DNA from: Chrysiogenes arsenatis DSM 11915
GTDB taxonomy: Bacteria > Chrysiogenota > Chrysiogenetes > Chrysiogenales > Chrysiogenaceae
Reading direction: 5' to 3'
DNA: 64,000 bases
Assembly: GCF_000469585.1 (NCBI RefSeq)
Contig: NZ_AWNK01000001.1
Coordinates: 186,731-250,730, forward strand
The translations under genes were made by a program, and so were the position numbers. Shown piece after piece: positions 8,262-18,293 of this stretch (within the stretch, counting starts at the first letter, position 1; the number at the start of each line of letters is the position of its first letter). The notes under the pieces are model-generated. The model had not been told where the DNA came from, ran no database searches, and worked only from the letters and a program-made list of their open reading frames with translations.

Positions 8262-9871
8262 ATTGTTACGGGATTCGTTGTTTTGGGAATGGTAAAATAA
8301 AAGGTCGTCCCATGCCCATCGCCAAATGACTTAATCCAGATTTTACCACCGTGCTTTTCGACAATTTTACGACATATCGCAAGGCCGACGCCATTGCCGT
8401 CGTATTTCGCTCGCGACTGAAGGCGGGAAAATACCTGAAAAAGTCGGTGTGCTTGTGAAGGATCGATGCCAATTCCGTTATCTTCGACGGAAAAAATCCA
8501 ATTTTTATCGCTTTCTCTGGCGGTGATGGTGATGTGTGGTATGCGCCCAACCGGTTGGTATTTCAACCCGTTGTCGACCAGATTTTGAAACAATCGAACC
8601 ATCTCGTCACGACTCAGCGTGAAAGCGGGAAACTCTCCGTTGATTTCAATGATAGCTTGGGTTTCTAGAATGGCGGGTGCAAGAAACGTGAGGGCTTCGT
8701 CGAGTGTTTCCCGCAGACTGACCACGCCGATCGGATCACTTTTGCGCCCGATACGCGAGTAAGCGAGCAGTGAGACAATCATTTGATCCATACGGACGGC
8801 ACCATCAGTAGCATAATGAATGCAGTCACGCGCCGTTTGGGATATATCACCACCCAGTTCTTTGGCAAGGATTTGCAAATAACTGTTAATCATTCGCAAT
8901 GGCTGCCGCATATCATGCGACACCGCATACGCAAATTGTTCGAGTTCGGTGTTGGATCGTGAAAGATCGTCAAGCAGTTTTTTGCGAACGGAGATGTCGC
9001 GTGCAATCCCTTGCAGCCCGATAACAGAACCGTTACGGATCTGAGGGGCAACACTCACACCAACGGTTATGGTTGAATGGTTGCTCCGGAGAATTTGCAA
9101 TTCTAAAAGCTGTATTGAGGTTCCTTCCATAACTTGCGCAAAAGCCTTCATGGCAACTTCAAGTGACTCTGGGGCTATCAGTTTGATAAAGCTCGTCCCG
9201 ACGATTTGTTCGACTTCCCACCCAATGACGCTTGGAGTGGCAGGAGAGGCATAGGTAAATATGCTGGCATGATCAATTTGGAAAATCATGTCGGTGGTGG
9301 TTTCGACGATCAGACGAAATTTTTCCTCGCTGTCGCGGCGTGCTTCGTCCAAGCGGTGCTGTTCTGTAATGTCGTTAACCGCAAGGAGGAGTACCGTCCC
9401 TTCCTCCTGACGCTTTGGCGAAAAAAAGGCGGCGAATTCACTTCTGCCAGTTAAACGGACATGCACACGACCATTGCAGCCACGCAAAGTTGTTTCGATA
9501 TTTTTATCACGTGGGCTTTTGAAAAACGATGGATAGCGAGCGAGAAATATGCGCCGTTCATTTTCGGAAAGATAATTTACAAACGGCTGGTAGGTAAGGT
9601 CACTGATCGACAAACCAAGCATATCGGCAAAAGTCTGGTTCAGTTGCAGGATAATTCCACTGCTACTCAGGGTTAAATATCCATTGGGCGAAAAGTTGTA
9701 CAGCCGGGCGAAAGCATCCCGCGCCTGTTCCATGTGGCGTTGTGCAAGCCGTAAATTTTCATTTTGCACTTCAAGCTCGGCTTGGTAAGCAGCAATGCCA
9801 ACCCCTTGCGTTTGAGCGGTACTACTTTCTAATGCCACATCAGGAAAAGATGAATGGTCAGAATTACGCAT
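8258..9871 (-). CDS. PAS-PAS histidine kinase
   Basis: A soluble kinase of about 537 residues. Two PAS domains occupy roughly residues 40-160 and 180-300 (LYNFSPNGYLTLS; FRLIVETTTDMIFQ), followed by the H box AYAVSHDMRQPLRMIN, the N box NLVDNGLKYQ and the G boxes DNGIGID and GNGVGLAIC. The ATG at 9871 has a GGAAC upstream and is preferred over the TTG at 9883. As the first gene of the operon it probably supplies the main sensory input. No transmembrane segment is seen, so the signal is cytoplasmic, perhaps redox or ligand binding; no cofactor residue can be named. Confidence 0.9.
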   Translation of the reverse strand: MRNSDHSSFPDVALESSTAQTQGVGIAAYQAELEVQNENLRLAQRHMEQARDAFARLYNFSPNGYLTLSSSGIILQLNQTFADMLGLSISDLTYQPFVNYLSENERRIFLARYPSFFKSPRDKNIETTLRGCNGRVHVRLTGRSEFAAFFSPKRQEEGTVLLLAVNDITEQHRLDEARRDSEEKFRLIVETTTDMIFQIDHASIFTYASPATPSVIGWEVEQIVGTSFIKLIAPESLEVAMKAFAQVMEGTSIQLLELQILRSNHSTITVGVSVAPQIRNGSVIGLQGIARDISVRKKLLDDLSRSNTELEQFAYAVSHDMRQPLRMINSYLQILAKELGGDISQTARDCIHYATDGAVRMDQMIVSLLAYSRIGRKSDPIGVVSLRETLDEALTFLAPAILETQAIIEINGEFPAFTLSRDEMVRLFQNLVDNGLKYQPVGRIPHITITARESDKNWIFSVEDNGIGIDPSQAHRLFQVFSRLQSRAKYDGNGVGLAICRKIVEKHGGKIWIKSFGDGHGTTFYFTIPKTTNPVTI

Positions 9872-9935
9872 GATGAGTTCCAAGTTCAGGGGTAAGTGTT
9901 ATGTAAAAAGCGTCTGCTTCGCTGCTAAGTGGTAG

Positions 9936-10844
9936 CTATACTACCGCATATAAACGCTCAATTGCCAATTCAATTTCACGCAATGTGGCCATTTTATCAG
10001 CAATCCAAAGTGGGGCGACTAACACTTCGTGAGCTGGAGCATCCCCCGTGAGTCGTTGCACCACAACGTGTGCAGGGAGCGTGGCGATAGCGCTGGCGAC
10101 AGCGGCAGCGTACTCTTGCCGCGTCGGCATGGGAAAAGGGTTCGCATGATAGAGCGTGGCAAGGTCAGTTCCTTCCAGAATATGCAGCATATGGATTTTA
10201 ATCCCATCTATTCCTGCTTCGCCAAGCTGCTGCACATGCGCAACCGCCTCGTCCAGTGTTTCTGTTGGGAGGCCAAAAATAACGTGCACGCAGACGTTCA
10301 GTGAACGATGGCGTAAGCGAGCAATGCTATCGAGTGCAGTGGCAACGCTATGTCCACGGCGGATAAACTGGAGCGATTCGTCCTTCAGGCTTTGTACGCC
10401 AAGTTCAACCCACACTTCGTAGCCACGGCGTGAAAATTCGCAGAGCACATCGAGTATTTCATCCGGCAAACAGTCTGGTCGTGTCCCCACGGAAAGACCT
10501 ATAAAGTCAGCACTCTGGTCAAGCGTAGCTTGCCACAGCTCGCTGAGTTGCGCTGGAGTGCCAACGGTGTTGGTGTAGGCCTGAAAATAGGCCACAAATT
10601 TTTCGGCTTTAAAGCGTCGTTTCAGGTAAGCAATATTGCGGATCACCTGAGTAGCAATGTCGTGACTATTTTCGGCGGCAATGGCGGCGGCGGCGCCACT
10701 GCCGGAGCAGTAAACACAACCACCTTCCTGACGAGAGGTGCGGTTCGGGCAACTAAAGCCGGCATCAATAGGAACTTTATAAACTTTTTTGCCGTACCGC
10801 TGCCGATAGTATTCACTCAGGCTAAGATATCCTTTGGCACTCAA
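9936..10844 (-). CDS. Radical SAM protein, YhcC family
   Basis: A 302-residue radical SAM enzyme of the YhcC/TIGR01212 family, whose reaction is not established. The cluster motif lies in [20 protein letters not shown] (residues about 28-47), with the wider-than-usual first spacing typical of the family. Other family blocks are [21 protein letters not shown] and [10 protein letters not shown]. It starts inside the end of hisF (4-bp ATGA overlap), so the two are translated together, yet no histidine-related role is known for it. Confidence 0.88.
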   Translation of the reverse strand: MSAKGYLSLSEYYRQRYGKKVYKVPIDAGFSCPNRTSRQEGGCVYCSGSGAAAAIAAENSHDIATQVIRNIAYLKRRFKAEKFVAYFQAYTNTVGTPAQLSELWQATLDQSADFIGLSVGTRPDCLPDEILDVLCEFSRRGYEVWVELGVQSLKDESLQFIRRGHSVATALDSIARLRHRSLNVCVHVIFGLPTETLDEAVAHVQQLGEAGIDGIKIHMLHILEGTDLATLYHANPFPMPTRQEYAAAVASAIATLPAHVVVQRLTGDAPAHEVLVAPLWIADKMATLREIELAIERLYAVV

Positions 10845-11626
10845 ACAGCGACCTCGACCCGATAGACGGGGTAGCGAACGGGAATTCCCTGTGTTTGCAA
10901 ATAGGCTTTGGTTTCGTCAATGGTATAGGTGCCAAAGTGAAAAATTGATGCCGCAAGTGCAGCGTCCGCCGCCCCCTTGGTGAAGCCTTCGGCAATATGT
11001 TCGAGTGTGCCAACACCACCACTGGCAATGACAGGAATGCCGACGCTGGTAGATACGGCACGGGTAAAGTCTAAATCGTAGCCCGCTTTTGTGCCATCCC
11101 GATCCATACTGGTCAGAAGGATTTCGCCAGCACCGAGCGCTTCCATTTTCTGTGCCCATTCTACGGCATCAATACCCGTGCGATTGCGTCCGCCGTGAGT
11201 GAAAATTTCCCATTTCCCCGGAGCAACTTGCTTGCCGTCAACCGCCACAACAATGCACTGCGAACCAAAAACTTTAGACGCTTCACGCACTAATTCGGGA
11301 GTATGCACCGCGGCGGTGTTGATGCTCACTTTATCGGCACCAGCTCCCAGTAAGGCGCGGATATCTTCGATGGTACGAACTCCTCCGCCAACGGTCAGCG
11401 GAATAAAAATCTGATCTGCCGTGCGCCGCACGACATCCAGCAGAATACCGCGATTATCGCTCGAAGCCGTGATATCAAGAAACGTAATTTCGTCAGCCCC
11501 TTCGGCATTATAGCGTTTGGCAACTTCGACGGGATCTCCGGCATCAATCAAGTTGACGAAATTGACCCCTTTAACAACCCGCCCGGCAGCAACGTCGAGG
11601 CAGGGGATAATTCTTTTTGTGAGCAT
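10841..11626 (-). CDS. hisF: Imidazole glycerol phosphate synthase cyclase subunit
   Basis: HisF uses ammonia from the HisH glutaminase to convert PRFAR to imidazole glycerol phosphate and AICAR in histidine synthesis. The sequence is near identical in pattern to the family: [44 protein letters not shown] and [12 protein letters not shown], forming a beta/alpha barrel. At 261 residues it has a short C-terminal tail, about 8-10 residues longer than usual, created over the start of the next gene. hisH and the other his genes are not adjacent. Confidence 0.97.
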   Translation of the reverse strand: MLTKRIIPCLDVAAGRVVKGVNFVNLIDAGDPVEVAKRYNAEGADEITFLDITASSDNRGILLDVVRRTADQIFIPLTVGGGVRTIEDIRALLGAGADKVSINTAAVHTPELVREASKVFGSQCIVVAVDGKQVAPGKWEIFTHGGRNRTGIDAVEWAQKMEALGAGEILLTSMDRDGTKAGYDLDFTRAVSTSVGIPVIASGGVGTLEHIAEGFTKGAADAALAASIFHFGTYTIDETKAYLQTQGIPVRYPVYRVEVAV

Positions 11627-11863
11627 AGACCACCTTCTACTCTGAATATGATGCGCTGTTTCTGTCTTTCTTCAAAACAGGGTGGATACTATCAAAGAAA
11701 TCATTTCCCGCACAGAGGAACCCTTCTCAAGGTAACATTTTTTCGACGAGGACACTGCCGAGCTGAACCTATTGGGAGTATTGAAGCGCTCCTGAAAGCA
11801 TACTGGCACGAAAAATTCCTTGCGTTTTTTTGCACTCTCCGGCATAAAGAGCTTCCTTTTAGA
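11627..11863. other. Intergenic region without a recognised gene
   Basis: The 237 bp between hisF and the tRNA hold a TTTTTT/AAAAAA-rich stretch but no supported coding sequence. It should contain divergent promoters for hisF (minus) and the tRNA (plus). I could not settle on individual boxes. Confidence 0.5.
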
Positions 11864-11940
11864 GGGCCCGTAGCTCAGTTGGTTAGAGCTCTCGGCTCAT
11901 AACCGAGCGGTCCTGTGTTCGAGTCACAGCGGGCCCACCA
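11864..11940 (+). tRNA. tRNA with anticodon CAT (Met elongator or Ile2)
   Basis: The acceptor stem GGGCCCG/CGGGCCC is fully paired, the D arm is GCTCAGTTGGTTAGAGC, the anticodon stem CTCGG/CCGAG encloses CTCATAA (anticodon CAT), and the T arm is CTGTG-TTCGAGT-CACAG. CCA is encoded at the 3' end. The first base pair and the lack of the three G-C pairs below the anticodon loop rule out initiator tRNA. Elongator Met and lysidine-modified Ile2 cannot be separated with certainty by eye. Confidence 0.93.
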
Positions 11941-11956
11941 TCATGCACATTACGAA

Positions 11957-11993
11957 CAGCCACCAGAACGCGCCAAAGCGTATCAGGTGGCTG
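11957..11993. terminator. Hairpin between tRNA and uvrC ends
   Basis: CAGCCACC (11957-11964) pairs with GGTGGCTG (11986-11993). It sits between the convergent tRNA and uvrC, where a bidirectional terminator is expected. The following T run is weak, so a terminator role is inferred from position. Confidence 0.5.
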
Positions 11994-12015
11994 CTTTAGT
12001 TGTGCCGTATTGAGC

Positions 12016-13791
12016 CTACCCTAAATTTTTCGCCAAATGATCAAGCAGTATCTTTCCCTTCTTTTCCCCGATAAGGGTGCAAACACGCTCTGGGTAAGCG
12101 GCCATTTCCTCAAAGCTGGCAAAATGCATCAGAAGTTGCTTTAGGGTTCCAGGGCCGATTCCGGAAAGTGAGAGTAGCGTGCTGGTCTGGCTTTCACGGT
12201 CGCGCCCTTTGCTGTGAGCGGTAATGCCAAAGCGGTGCGCTTCGTCGCGTACGAGTTGGAAAATCCGTAGTGGTGAGTTTGGCTTAATGGCGAGTGTATT
12301 TTTGCGTCCGGGAAGATGAATTTCGTCAAATATTGACTTTGCCTCCCCACGCCGTTTGGCACTGCGTCCTTTTGAGATAGCAACGGTAAGCGGTAGAGAA
12401 ACGCCCGCTTCGCTTAATGCTTTCAGTGCCATATCGAGTTGCGATGCGCCGCCGTCAATCACCAGAATATCGGGATGGGGCTCGTGCGCCAACGTTCCCG
12501 TAAAACGTCGCAAGAGCGTGGTGTACATCATTTGATAGTCGTCGTTCTGCGTAAATCCTTCGAGCTTGAATAAGCGATAGGCCGCCGGATGAAGTTCCCC
12601 TTCCTCCCACACGGACATCGAACCAATGGGATAGCTTCCCTGAAAAGCGGAGATATCGAAACATTCAATGCGACTCAGGCGAGTAAGGCCAAACATCTGC
12701 CGCAATTGTTCGCTCAGGTCGGCCTCAACTTTTTCGCGATGGCGGCTGAGATTCATCTGCGCCAGCTCTAGTGTCCGTTTTTTATAACCCCGTTGCGGTG
12801 TGATAAATTCGATCCGGCTTTCACGCAAGAAATGGTGAACACTTTCGGGTGCCGCAAGGTTGCAGATAATCATCTGTGGTGGCTGCAATCCGGCGGCGTA
12901 CTGGCCGATAAGGGATTCGACCGCATCGTCGTCACTTTGTGCTCCAGCCAGCCGTTTGACAAGGCTTCCGGAAAGCTTGCCATCACGGACAATCAGCATG
13001 GAAGCAAGGTAGCGCTCCTGACGCGGCAAGGGTTCAATCCAATACACATCCGCATCATAGCTGCGTTGATCAAGTACGGTCTGGCTCGCAAGCACGGTAG
13101 AGAGCGACGCAAGGCGGTCACGCACTTCGGCGGCACGCTCAAAGTCGAGTACCTGCGCGAAATGGCGCATCTGCTGTTCCATTCGCTCGATTGTCCGCTT
13201 ACTCTTTCCTTTGAGAAAAGCAATCAGTTCATCAAGTTCGGCACGGTAGGCCGCCGCAACATCATATACGCAAGGCGCGAGGCAATTGCCGATTTCGTAT
13301 TCGATACACGGCTTGGTACGCCGTGCGAACTCGGTATTGGAGCAGCTGCGCAGCTTATACAGATGCGCCAACAGACGTAAGAGGCGAAACACACTGCTGC
13401 CGTGAACATACGGGCCAAAGTAGCGTGCTCCATCGGCTTTTATGCGGCGTACCGTGTCAATGCGGGGATATGGGTGACGGAAATCGATGCGGATAAAAGG
13501 GTAGGTTTTATCGTCACGCAGCAAGGTATTGTAGCGCGGCTGGTGTTGCTTAATAAGCGTGTTTTCGAGGATGAAGGCTTCGTTTTCGTTAAACACGCGC
13601 ACGCACTCGACGTGCTCTACCAGAGCCACCATTTTGCTGATTTTCGGCGAAAGGTCGCTGCTCAGATAGTTTTTCAGTCGTTTTTTCAGCGACTTCGCTT
13701 TCCCGACATACAAAATGACTCCACCAGAGCCAAACATTTTGTAAATGCCTGGCTCGTCGGGAGCCGTTTGAATCATTTCTGCCATCAGCAT
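12016..13791 (-). CDS. uvrC: Excinuclease ABC subunit C
   Basis: UvrC makes both incisions in nucleotide excision repair after UvrA/UvrB loading. The 591-residue protein has the full domain order: the GIY-YIG nuclease (GIYKMFGSGGVILYVGKAKS), the UVR helix that binds UvrB (about residues 200-235), the RNase-H-like nuclease for the second cut (ECFDISAFQGSYPIGSM; LVIDGGASQLDMAL) and the C-terminal helix-hairpin-helix (LSGIGPGTLKQLL). The ATG at 13791 lies 6 bp after the TPR gene; ATGs two and five codons downstream are possible alternatives. Confidence 0.97.
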   Translation of the reverse strand: MLMAEMIQTAPDEPGIYKMFGSGGVILYVGKAKSLKKRLKNYLSSDLSPKISKMVALVEHVECVRVFNENEAFILENTLIKQHQPRYNTLLRDDKTYPFIRIDFRHPYPRIDTVRRIKADGARYFGPYVHGSSVFRLLRLLAHLYKLRSCSNTEFARRTKPCIEYEIGNCLAPCVYDVAAAYRAELDELIAFLKGKSKRTIERMEQQMRHFAQVLDFERAAEVRDRLASLSTVLASQTVLDQRSYDADVYWIEPLPRQERYLASMLIVRDGKLSGSLVKRLAGAQSDDDAVESLIGQYAAGLQPPQMIICNLAAPESVHHFLRESRIEFITPQRGYKKRTLELAQMNLSRHREKVEADLSEQLRQMFGLTRLSRIECFDISAFQGSYPIGSMSVWEEGELHPAAYRLFKLEGFTQNDDYQMMYTTLLRRFTGTLAHEPHPDILVIDGGASQLDMALKALSEAGVSLPLTVAISKGRSAKRRGEAKSIFDEIHLPGRKNTLAIKPNSPLRIFQLVRDEAHRFGITAHSKGRDRESQTSTLLSLSGIGPGTLKQLLMHFASFEEMAAYPERVCTLIGEKKGKILLDHLAKNLG

Positions 13792-13797
13792 GATGGT

Positions 13798-15369
13798 TTA
13801 TGGTTTCGGTGATTGCGCCGCTTGAATACTATCAATGCGGTTTTGAATCTCTTGGGCAATGGCGGGAGCGTCGCCTGCCAGTTCCAGTGCTTGGCGATAG
13901 AAGCGTATCGCTTCTGCCATATTTCCTTGTGTATCGTACACATATGCAGTGCGGTGCAATGTATTGAGCCGAAGCGTGTTGTCTTCAGTCTTGACCCGTC
14001 CATATGCCGCCAGCGCGGTTGGATAGGCTCGCAATTCAAGAGCGCTATTCCCTTCCATATACGCTACCAATGCGGCATCAGCACCGCTATAGGGTTTGGC
14101 TTGGAGGAGTGTGACAACGTCTTGATATTTTCCAGCCGCATAGAGGTCGGCAAGATAATTGTAGTAGCTGGCACCCGAAGGGAACTGTTCATAAATTTCT
14201 TGCGAAAGTGCAAGCCGATCTCCTTGGTTGGTGACAATGACATCATATTTGATGTTTAGCAGTGCCAGCCGTTCCTGCGTATCGCGCGCGTGGCTCAGGC
14301 TGATGTTAATGTAACGGAGCGCTTCGCTCCGGCGATCAAGTTTGCCGAGCGAATCGACAAACATTAAGACGATATCACTATCGGCGATCGCTTTTTGTTC
14401 TACCTCTTTTACTAACTCCTGATGACTGCCAATCGCATAGAGCTTGCGCAAGTACAGGCGACGGAAGTCGTCGTGCAACGGGCTGAATTTGGCCATCACA
14501 CTGGGAGCGGTTGTGGTAAAATTATTCCGCAGATAACTGGTGAGCGTCGCCATGACAGTGCGATCCGTTCCAAATGCGCGGAGATACCGCTCCCCTTGCT
14601 GGAGCAATTTATCGCCCTTCCCTTGCTGTGCGGCCAAGGCAATATACTGCTGCCAAACCTCACGGCTGGGCGCGGAAAGGCGCGGCAAAATAGCTTCAAG
14701 CCGTTCGAAAGCAACACGGAAATTTTTCTGTTCTAAGGCGATATTATACTGGTAGTAAAGTAATTCGAGCGCATTTTCGGGATCAAGCTTATTGATTTGA
14801 ACCTTTTGCGCCACTTCAAGCGCTTCGTTGATCTGCCCCAGATGGTACAGGTTGCGCATCCGGTCGAAAATAACAGTTTCCATGTGCGGGTAGTTACGGC
14901 TAATGGTATCGAGATAGGCAAGTGAGCGGCGATATTCACCCAGTTCGTAAGCAATGCTCGCGGCTCCATGACGGGTTTCGTCATCCGGTTGGCCTTCCAG
15001 GAAAACATCATAGGCAGCCAATGCACTCTTTAAGTCACCTAAAAACTCATACGACTGTGCCATGTAATTGGCATTGATGGCCTTGAGCGCCTTGGTAGTA
15101 TCTTTGTTGTCCGAAATAAGAAACCAGCGCAACGCTTCGCGGTAATTTTCCATCCCGAACTCAGCGAGGCCAAGCATATGGATAGCATGCGCATCGTCAC
15201 TGTGTTCATTGACATATTCCACCAGAAGGGTCGCCGCTTCGCTGAAGAGCGAGTCTGCCAGAAGCTTCCGTGCTACTTGCAAGTTGTCGACATTCGCCAA
15301 TACGGTGCCACTCCATAGCAGCATCACCAGCAGGCCAGAGGAAAACAGGCGCGTGAAATTAGCGTTCAT
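13798..15369 (-). CDS. Exported TPR-repeat protein
   Basis: A protein of about 523 residues with a signal peptide (MNANFTRLFSSGLLVMLL, cleavage likely after GTVLA) and many helical repeats of the tetratricopeptide type, for example HAIHMLGLAEFGMENYREAL near the N-terminus and TLHRTAYVYDTQGNMAEAIR near the C-terminus. TPRs hold protein partners, so it may scaffold an envelope complex; nothing more specific can be read. The ATG at 15369 gives a clean signal peptide and overlaps the pyrC stop by 11 bp; the longer frame from 15387 would spoil the signal. Confidence 0.82.
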   Translation of the reverse strand: MNANFTRLFSSGLLVMLLWSGTVLANVDNLQVARKLLADSLFSEAATLLVEYVNEHSDDAHAIHMLGLAEFGMENYREALRWFLISDNKDTTKALKAINANYMAQSYEFLGDLKSALAAYDVFLEGQPDDETRHGAASIAYELGEYRRSLAYLDTISRNYPHMETVIFDRMRNLYHLGQINEALEVAQKVQINKLDPENALELLYYQYNIALEQKNFRVAFERLEAILPRLSAPSREVWQQYIALAAQQGKGDKLLQQGERYLRAFGTDRTVMATLTSYLRNNFTTTAPSVMAKFSPLHDDFRRLYLRKLYAIGSHQELVKEVEQKAIADSDIVLMFVDSLGKLDRRSEALRYINISLSHARDTQERLALLNIKYDVIVTNQGDRLALSQEIYEQFPSGASYYNYLADLYAAGKYQDVVTLLQAKPYSGADAALVAYMEGNSALELRAYPTALAAYGRVKTEDNTLRLNTLHRTAYVYDTQGNMAEAIRFYRQALELAGDAPAIAQEIQNRIDSIQAAQSPKP

Positions 15370-16633
15370 AAACCGGCTTTCCACCAAAAAGTGTCAACGT
15401 GTTACGCCCAACAACCTGGCGCCCTTTGAAGCAAGAGTTATGCGATTTAGATGCGAAGTAGCTATCGTCAATCGTATCCGTCGCGGATAAATCCCATAGC
15501 GAAAGATCGGCTATGCGCCCCACGCTAACGTCGCCAAGGTCGCTACGCCCCAAGATGGCCGCTGGTTTTACGGTAAGTGCAGCTATCAACTCCTCCAACG
15601 TCATTTTTCCTTGATGCACAAGGTCAAGCGTCACAGGTAATGCCGTTTCCAGCCCGATAACGCCGAAGGGTGCGTTGTCGAATTCTTTCTCTTTATCGCC
15701 AATGGCATGCGGTGCGTGGTCAGTGGCAATGGCGTCAAGCGTCCCGTCCAGCAGTCCTGCTATGCAGGCAAGGCGGTCTTCTTCAGAGCGGAGCGGTGGG
15801 TTCATTTTGAAATTGGTATCGTAGGTTTCGATGGCACTATCATTGAGGAACAAATGGTGCGGTGTCACTTCAGCGGTGACAGGCAGACCACTGGCCTTCG
15901 CCTGACGAATTAACTCGATACTCCGCTTGCTTGATACGTGACAGAAATGGACGCGATTACCAGTATAGTAGGCCAGCTCGATATCGCGTGCGACGCCCAA
16001 CGATTCAGTAATATCAGGAATCCCTTTCAGGCCGGTTTTTGACGAGTAAAACCCTTCGTGCACCACGCCACCTTTGCCGATGTGCGGATCTTCGGTATGT
16101 GCGGCAATCAACGCGTTCCACATGGAACTGTATTCGAGCGCAATTTTCATCATTTCGGCATTATCGACGTTTTTGCCGTCGTCACTAAAACCGATGGCGC
16201 CAGCTTCCAGCAGTTCTGCCATCGGAGTCAGCACTTCACCTTTCATCCCTTTGGAAATCGAACCATACGGCAACACGCGGCATTTGCCATACGCTTTGGC
16301 CTTATTCACGATATAGGTCGTGACGGTTTTAGAATCATTGACGGGTAACGTATTCGGCATGCAGCAGACGGTACTAAATCCCCCTTTAGCCGCCGCATCC
16401 GAACCGGTATGAATGTCTTCTTTATATTCTAAGCCAGGGTCGCGCAGATGAACATGCAGATCGATAAAACCGGGGAAAATGTGTTTGCCACGCGCATCGA
16501 TGACGGTCGCACCCGCTGGTGCTTCAATCGAAGGAGCTATGCTGGTGATGGTGTCCCCATCAATTAGAATGTCGCAAACTTCGCTTCTCTTCGTCGCAGG
16601 GTTGACAAGGTGGCCTTGTTGAATGAGTAGCAT
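15359..16633 (-). CDS. pyrC: Dihydroorotase (class I)
   Basis: This enzyme closes carbamoyl aspartate to dihydroorotate in pyrimidine synthesis. The 424-residue amidohydrolase shows the metal site DLHVHLRDPG, the following FSTVCCMPNT, the TPHHLFL histidine and the catalytic TDHAPH. The length and motif set fit class I dihydroorotases. It lies 9 bp after tyrS and its stop overlaps the TPR gene, forming a tyrS-pyrC-TPR-uvrC run. No pyrB is adjacent. Confidence 0.95.
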   Translation of the reverse strand: MLLIQQGHLVNPATKRSEVCDILIDGDTITSIAPSIEAPAGATVIDARGKHIFPGFIDLHVHLRDPGLEYKEDIHTGSDAAAKGGFSTVCCMPNTLPVNDSKTVTTYIVNKAKAYGKCRVLPYGSISKGMKGEVLTPMAELLEAGAIGFSDDGKNVDNAEMMKIALEYSSMWNALIAAHTEDPHIGKGGVVHEGFYSSKTGLKGIPDITESLGVARDIELAYYTGNRVHFCHVSSKRSIELIRQAKASGLPVTAEVTPHHLFLNDSAIETYDTNFKMNPPLRSEEDRLACIAGLLDGTLDAIATDHAPHAIGDKEKEFDNAPFGVIGLETALPVTLDLVHQGKMTLEELIAALTVKPAAILGRSDLGDVSVGRIADLSLWDLSATDTIDDSYFASKSHNSCFKGRQVVGRNTLTLFGGKPVYER

Positions 16634-16642
16634 AGATTCTCC

Positions 16643-17848
16643 TTACCTTACTGTGATACGTGCAAAGCGGCGTTTGCCCACTTTCAGAACGAATGTCCCT
16701 GCCGTTGTAAATTCATAATTTTCGTCGCTGACCGTCTCTCCGTCAAGCGACACTCCAGCTTGACCAATCAACCGTCGCGCTTCGCCATTACTTTTGGCAA
16801 AAGCGATGGAAGCAATAAAGGCACTCAGACGGCGGTCTTCTTGTGCCAGGGAAAAGTCAAACTCCGGCATCTCGTCGGGATTTTCTTTATTGGCAAATAC
16901 TTTATCGAAATTACTTGCCGCATCGGCGCCAGCTCCAGCACCATGGTAACGATCAACCAGTTCACTGCCAAGCGCCATTTTGATGTGTTTCGGATGCAGC
17001 TCACCACTGGCCATTTTCTGGCGCATATCGGCAATTTCGTCGAGCGTGCGATCGCTCAACAGTTCGTAGTAGCGGAACATCAGATCGTCAGAAATCGACA
17101 TGATTTTACCGAACATGGCGTCTGGCGCTTCGTTAATGCCGATGTAGTTGCCCAGCGACTTCGACATCTTCTGCACGCCGTCTGTCCCTTCCAAAATCGG
17201 CATGGTCAGCACGCACTGTTCTTCTTGGCCGTAGCGTTTTTGCAGTACACGCCCCATGAGCAGGTTAAACTTTTGGTCGGTGCCGCCCAGTTCGATATCG
17301 GCTTTCATGGCGACGGAATCGTAGCCCTGAAATAAAGGATAGAAAAACTCAACAATGCTGATTTCACTCCCGCTTTTATAGCGATTTTGAAAATCATCAC
17401 GCTCTAGCATCCGCGCCACAGTCGTCTTGCCCGCAAGCTCCATAAACGAATAAATATCAAGCTTCGTCAGCCATTCGGAGTTGAAAACAACCGTGGTTTT
17501 TTCACGGTCAAGGATTTTGAAAATTTGCTCTTTGTAGGTTTCGGCATTGCGCAACACATCTTCGCGCGTCAGAGGCTTGCGCGTTTCATTTTTACCAGTC
17601 GGATCACCGATCATTCCGGTGAAATCACCAATCAGAAAGTGAACGTGATGGCCAAGTTGCTGGAAGTGGCGCAGCTTCTGGATCAGCACGGTATGCCCGA
17701 GGTGCAAATCCGGCGCAGTCGGGTCAAAGCCCGCTTTGACGATCATAGGACGATTCTTTTTCAGTTTCTCGCGAAGTTCCGCTTCATTTATCAGCTCTGC
17801 GCAACCGCGCTTCATAAGTGCTAATTGCTCGTCTATCGGTAAAAACAT
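16643..17848 (-). CDS. tyrS: Tyrosyl-tRNA synthetase
   Basis: Charges tRNA-Tyr. The class I signatures are clear: HLGH (in [15 protein letters not shown]) and KMSKSLGN, with the insertion [17 protein letters not shown] and a C-terminal S4 RNA-binding domain (about residues 330-401). The ATG at 17848 gives a 401-residue protein of normal length, with a GGAGG 8-11 bp upstream; the frame is open for 42 further codons but those residues do not look like a synthetase. Just upstream the accessory island begins with the integron scrap. Confidence 0.95.
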   Translation of the reverse strand: MFLPIDEQLALMKRGCAELINEAELREKLKKNRPMIVKAGFDPTAPDLHLGHTVLIQKLRHFQQLGHHVHFLIGDFTGMIGDPTGKNETRKPLTREDVLRNAETYKEQIFKILDREKTTVVFNSEWLTKLDIYSFMELAGKTTVARMLERDDFQNRYKSGSEISIVEFFYPLFQGYDSVAMKADIELGGTDQKFNLLMGRVLQKRYGQEEQCVLTMPILEGTDGVQKMSKSLGNYIGINEAPDAMFGKIMSISDDLMFRYYELLSDRTLDEIADMRQKMASGELHPKHIKMALGSELVDRYHGAGAGADAASNFDKVFANKENPDEMPEFDFSLAQEDRRLSAFIASIAFAKSNGEARRLIGQAGVSLDGETVSDENYEFTTAGTFVLKVGKRRFARITVR

Positions 17849-18034
17849 CAGGCCATGCCTCCGTAAGGAATTATTCTCGGCATGGTAACGAAAAACAGGG
17901 GTGCGACTCAAGGGAATTATGTGGCTGGCACGCGACCAGTCCGGGGAATCGCGCTCTGTAAATTGTGGGTGCATGACTTGCCTGTGCCGTGTGATGCGCT
18001 GTTTATTGCCCGCCAGACCACGGCAGAGGATGAC

Positions 18035-18102
18035 GCAAGACGGAACGAACCTGATTCATGAGCGTTAAGGTTTGTTGGGACGTAAATTGTCGCACTCTTC
18101 AT
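18035..18102 (-). pseudogene. 5' scrap of an integron integrase gene
   Basis: On the minus strand, from ATG at 18102, about 68 bp align with the start of the truncated integrase at 45218: both share CGTCC, then ATGAATCAGGTTCGT versus ATGGATCAGGTTCGT, then TTGCG. One or more deletions break the frame after the first codons, and homology ends near 18035, beyond which the sequence is tyrS upstream DNA. It lies in the orientation expected of intI relative to the attI and cassette on its right. Confidence 0.65.
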
Positions 18103-18281
18103 ATTTTGCCCCTACTCTCGCGATAGAGGCAAAAAGAACTTTTTTACATTTATCGTTGCAACACGGAAGGATGCGGAATACAATTTTATGCGTTTGTTGC
18201 TTTAGGGTCACAGAATATGAAAATTTTCCTGATAGAGGGGTATGATATGCGGAAAAGATTCTCCTTATTGCAATGTTAGAA
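18103..18281 (+). other. attI-like region, integron platform A
   Basis: This stretch aligns with the region upstream of the second integrase remnant (45219-45399): both contain the words CGTTG(C/T)AACACGGAA, GAAAATTTTCC, GATATGCGGAA and TTATTGCAATGTTA in the same order and spacing, about 70 percent identical by eye. The recombination core GTTAGAA is at 18275-18281, with the next gene starting 13 bp later. This is where cassettes should enter. The intI promoter should lie within it. Confidence 0.6.
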
Positions 18282-18293
18282 GACTGAGACGCT

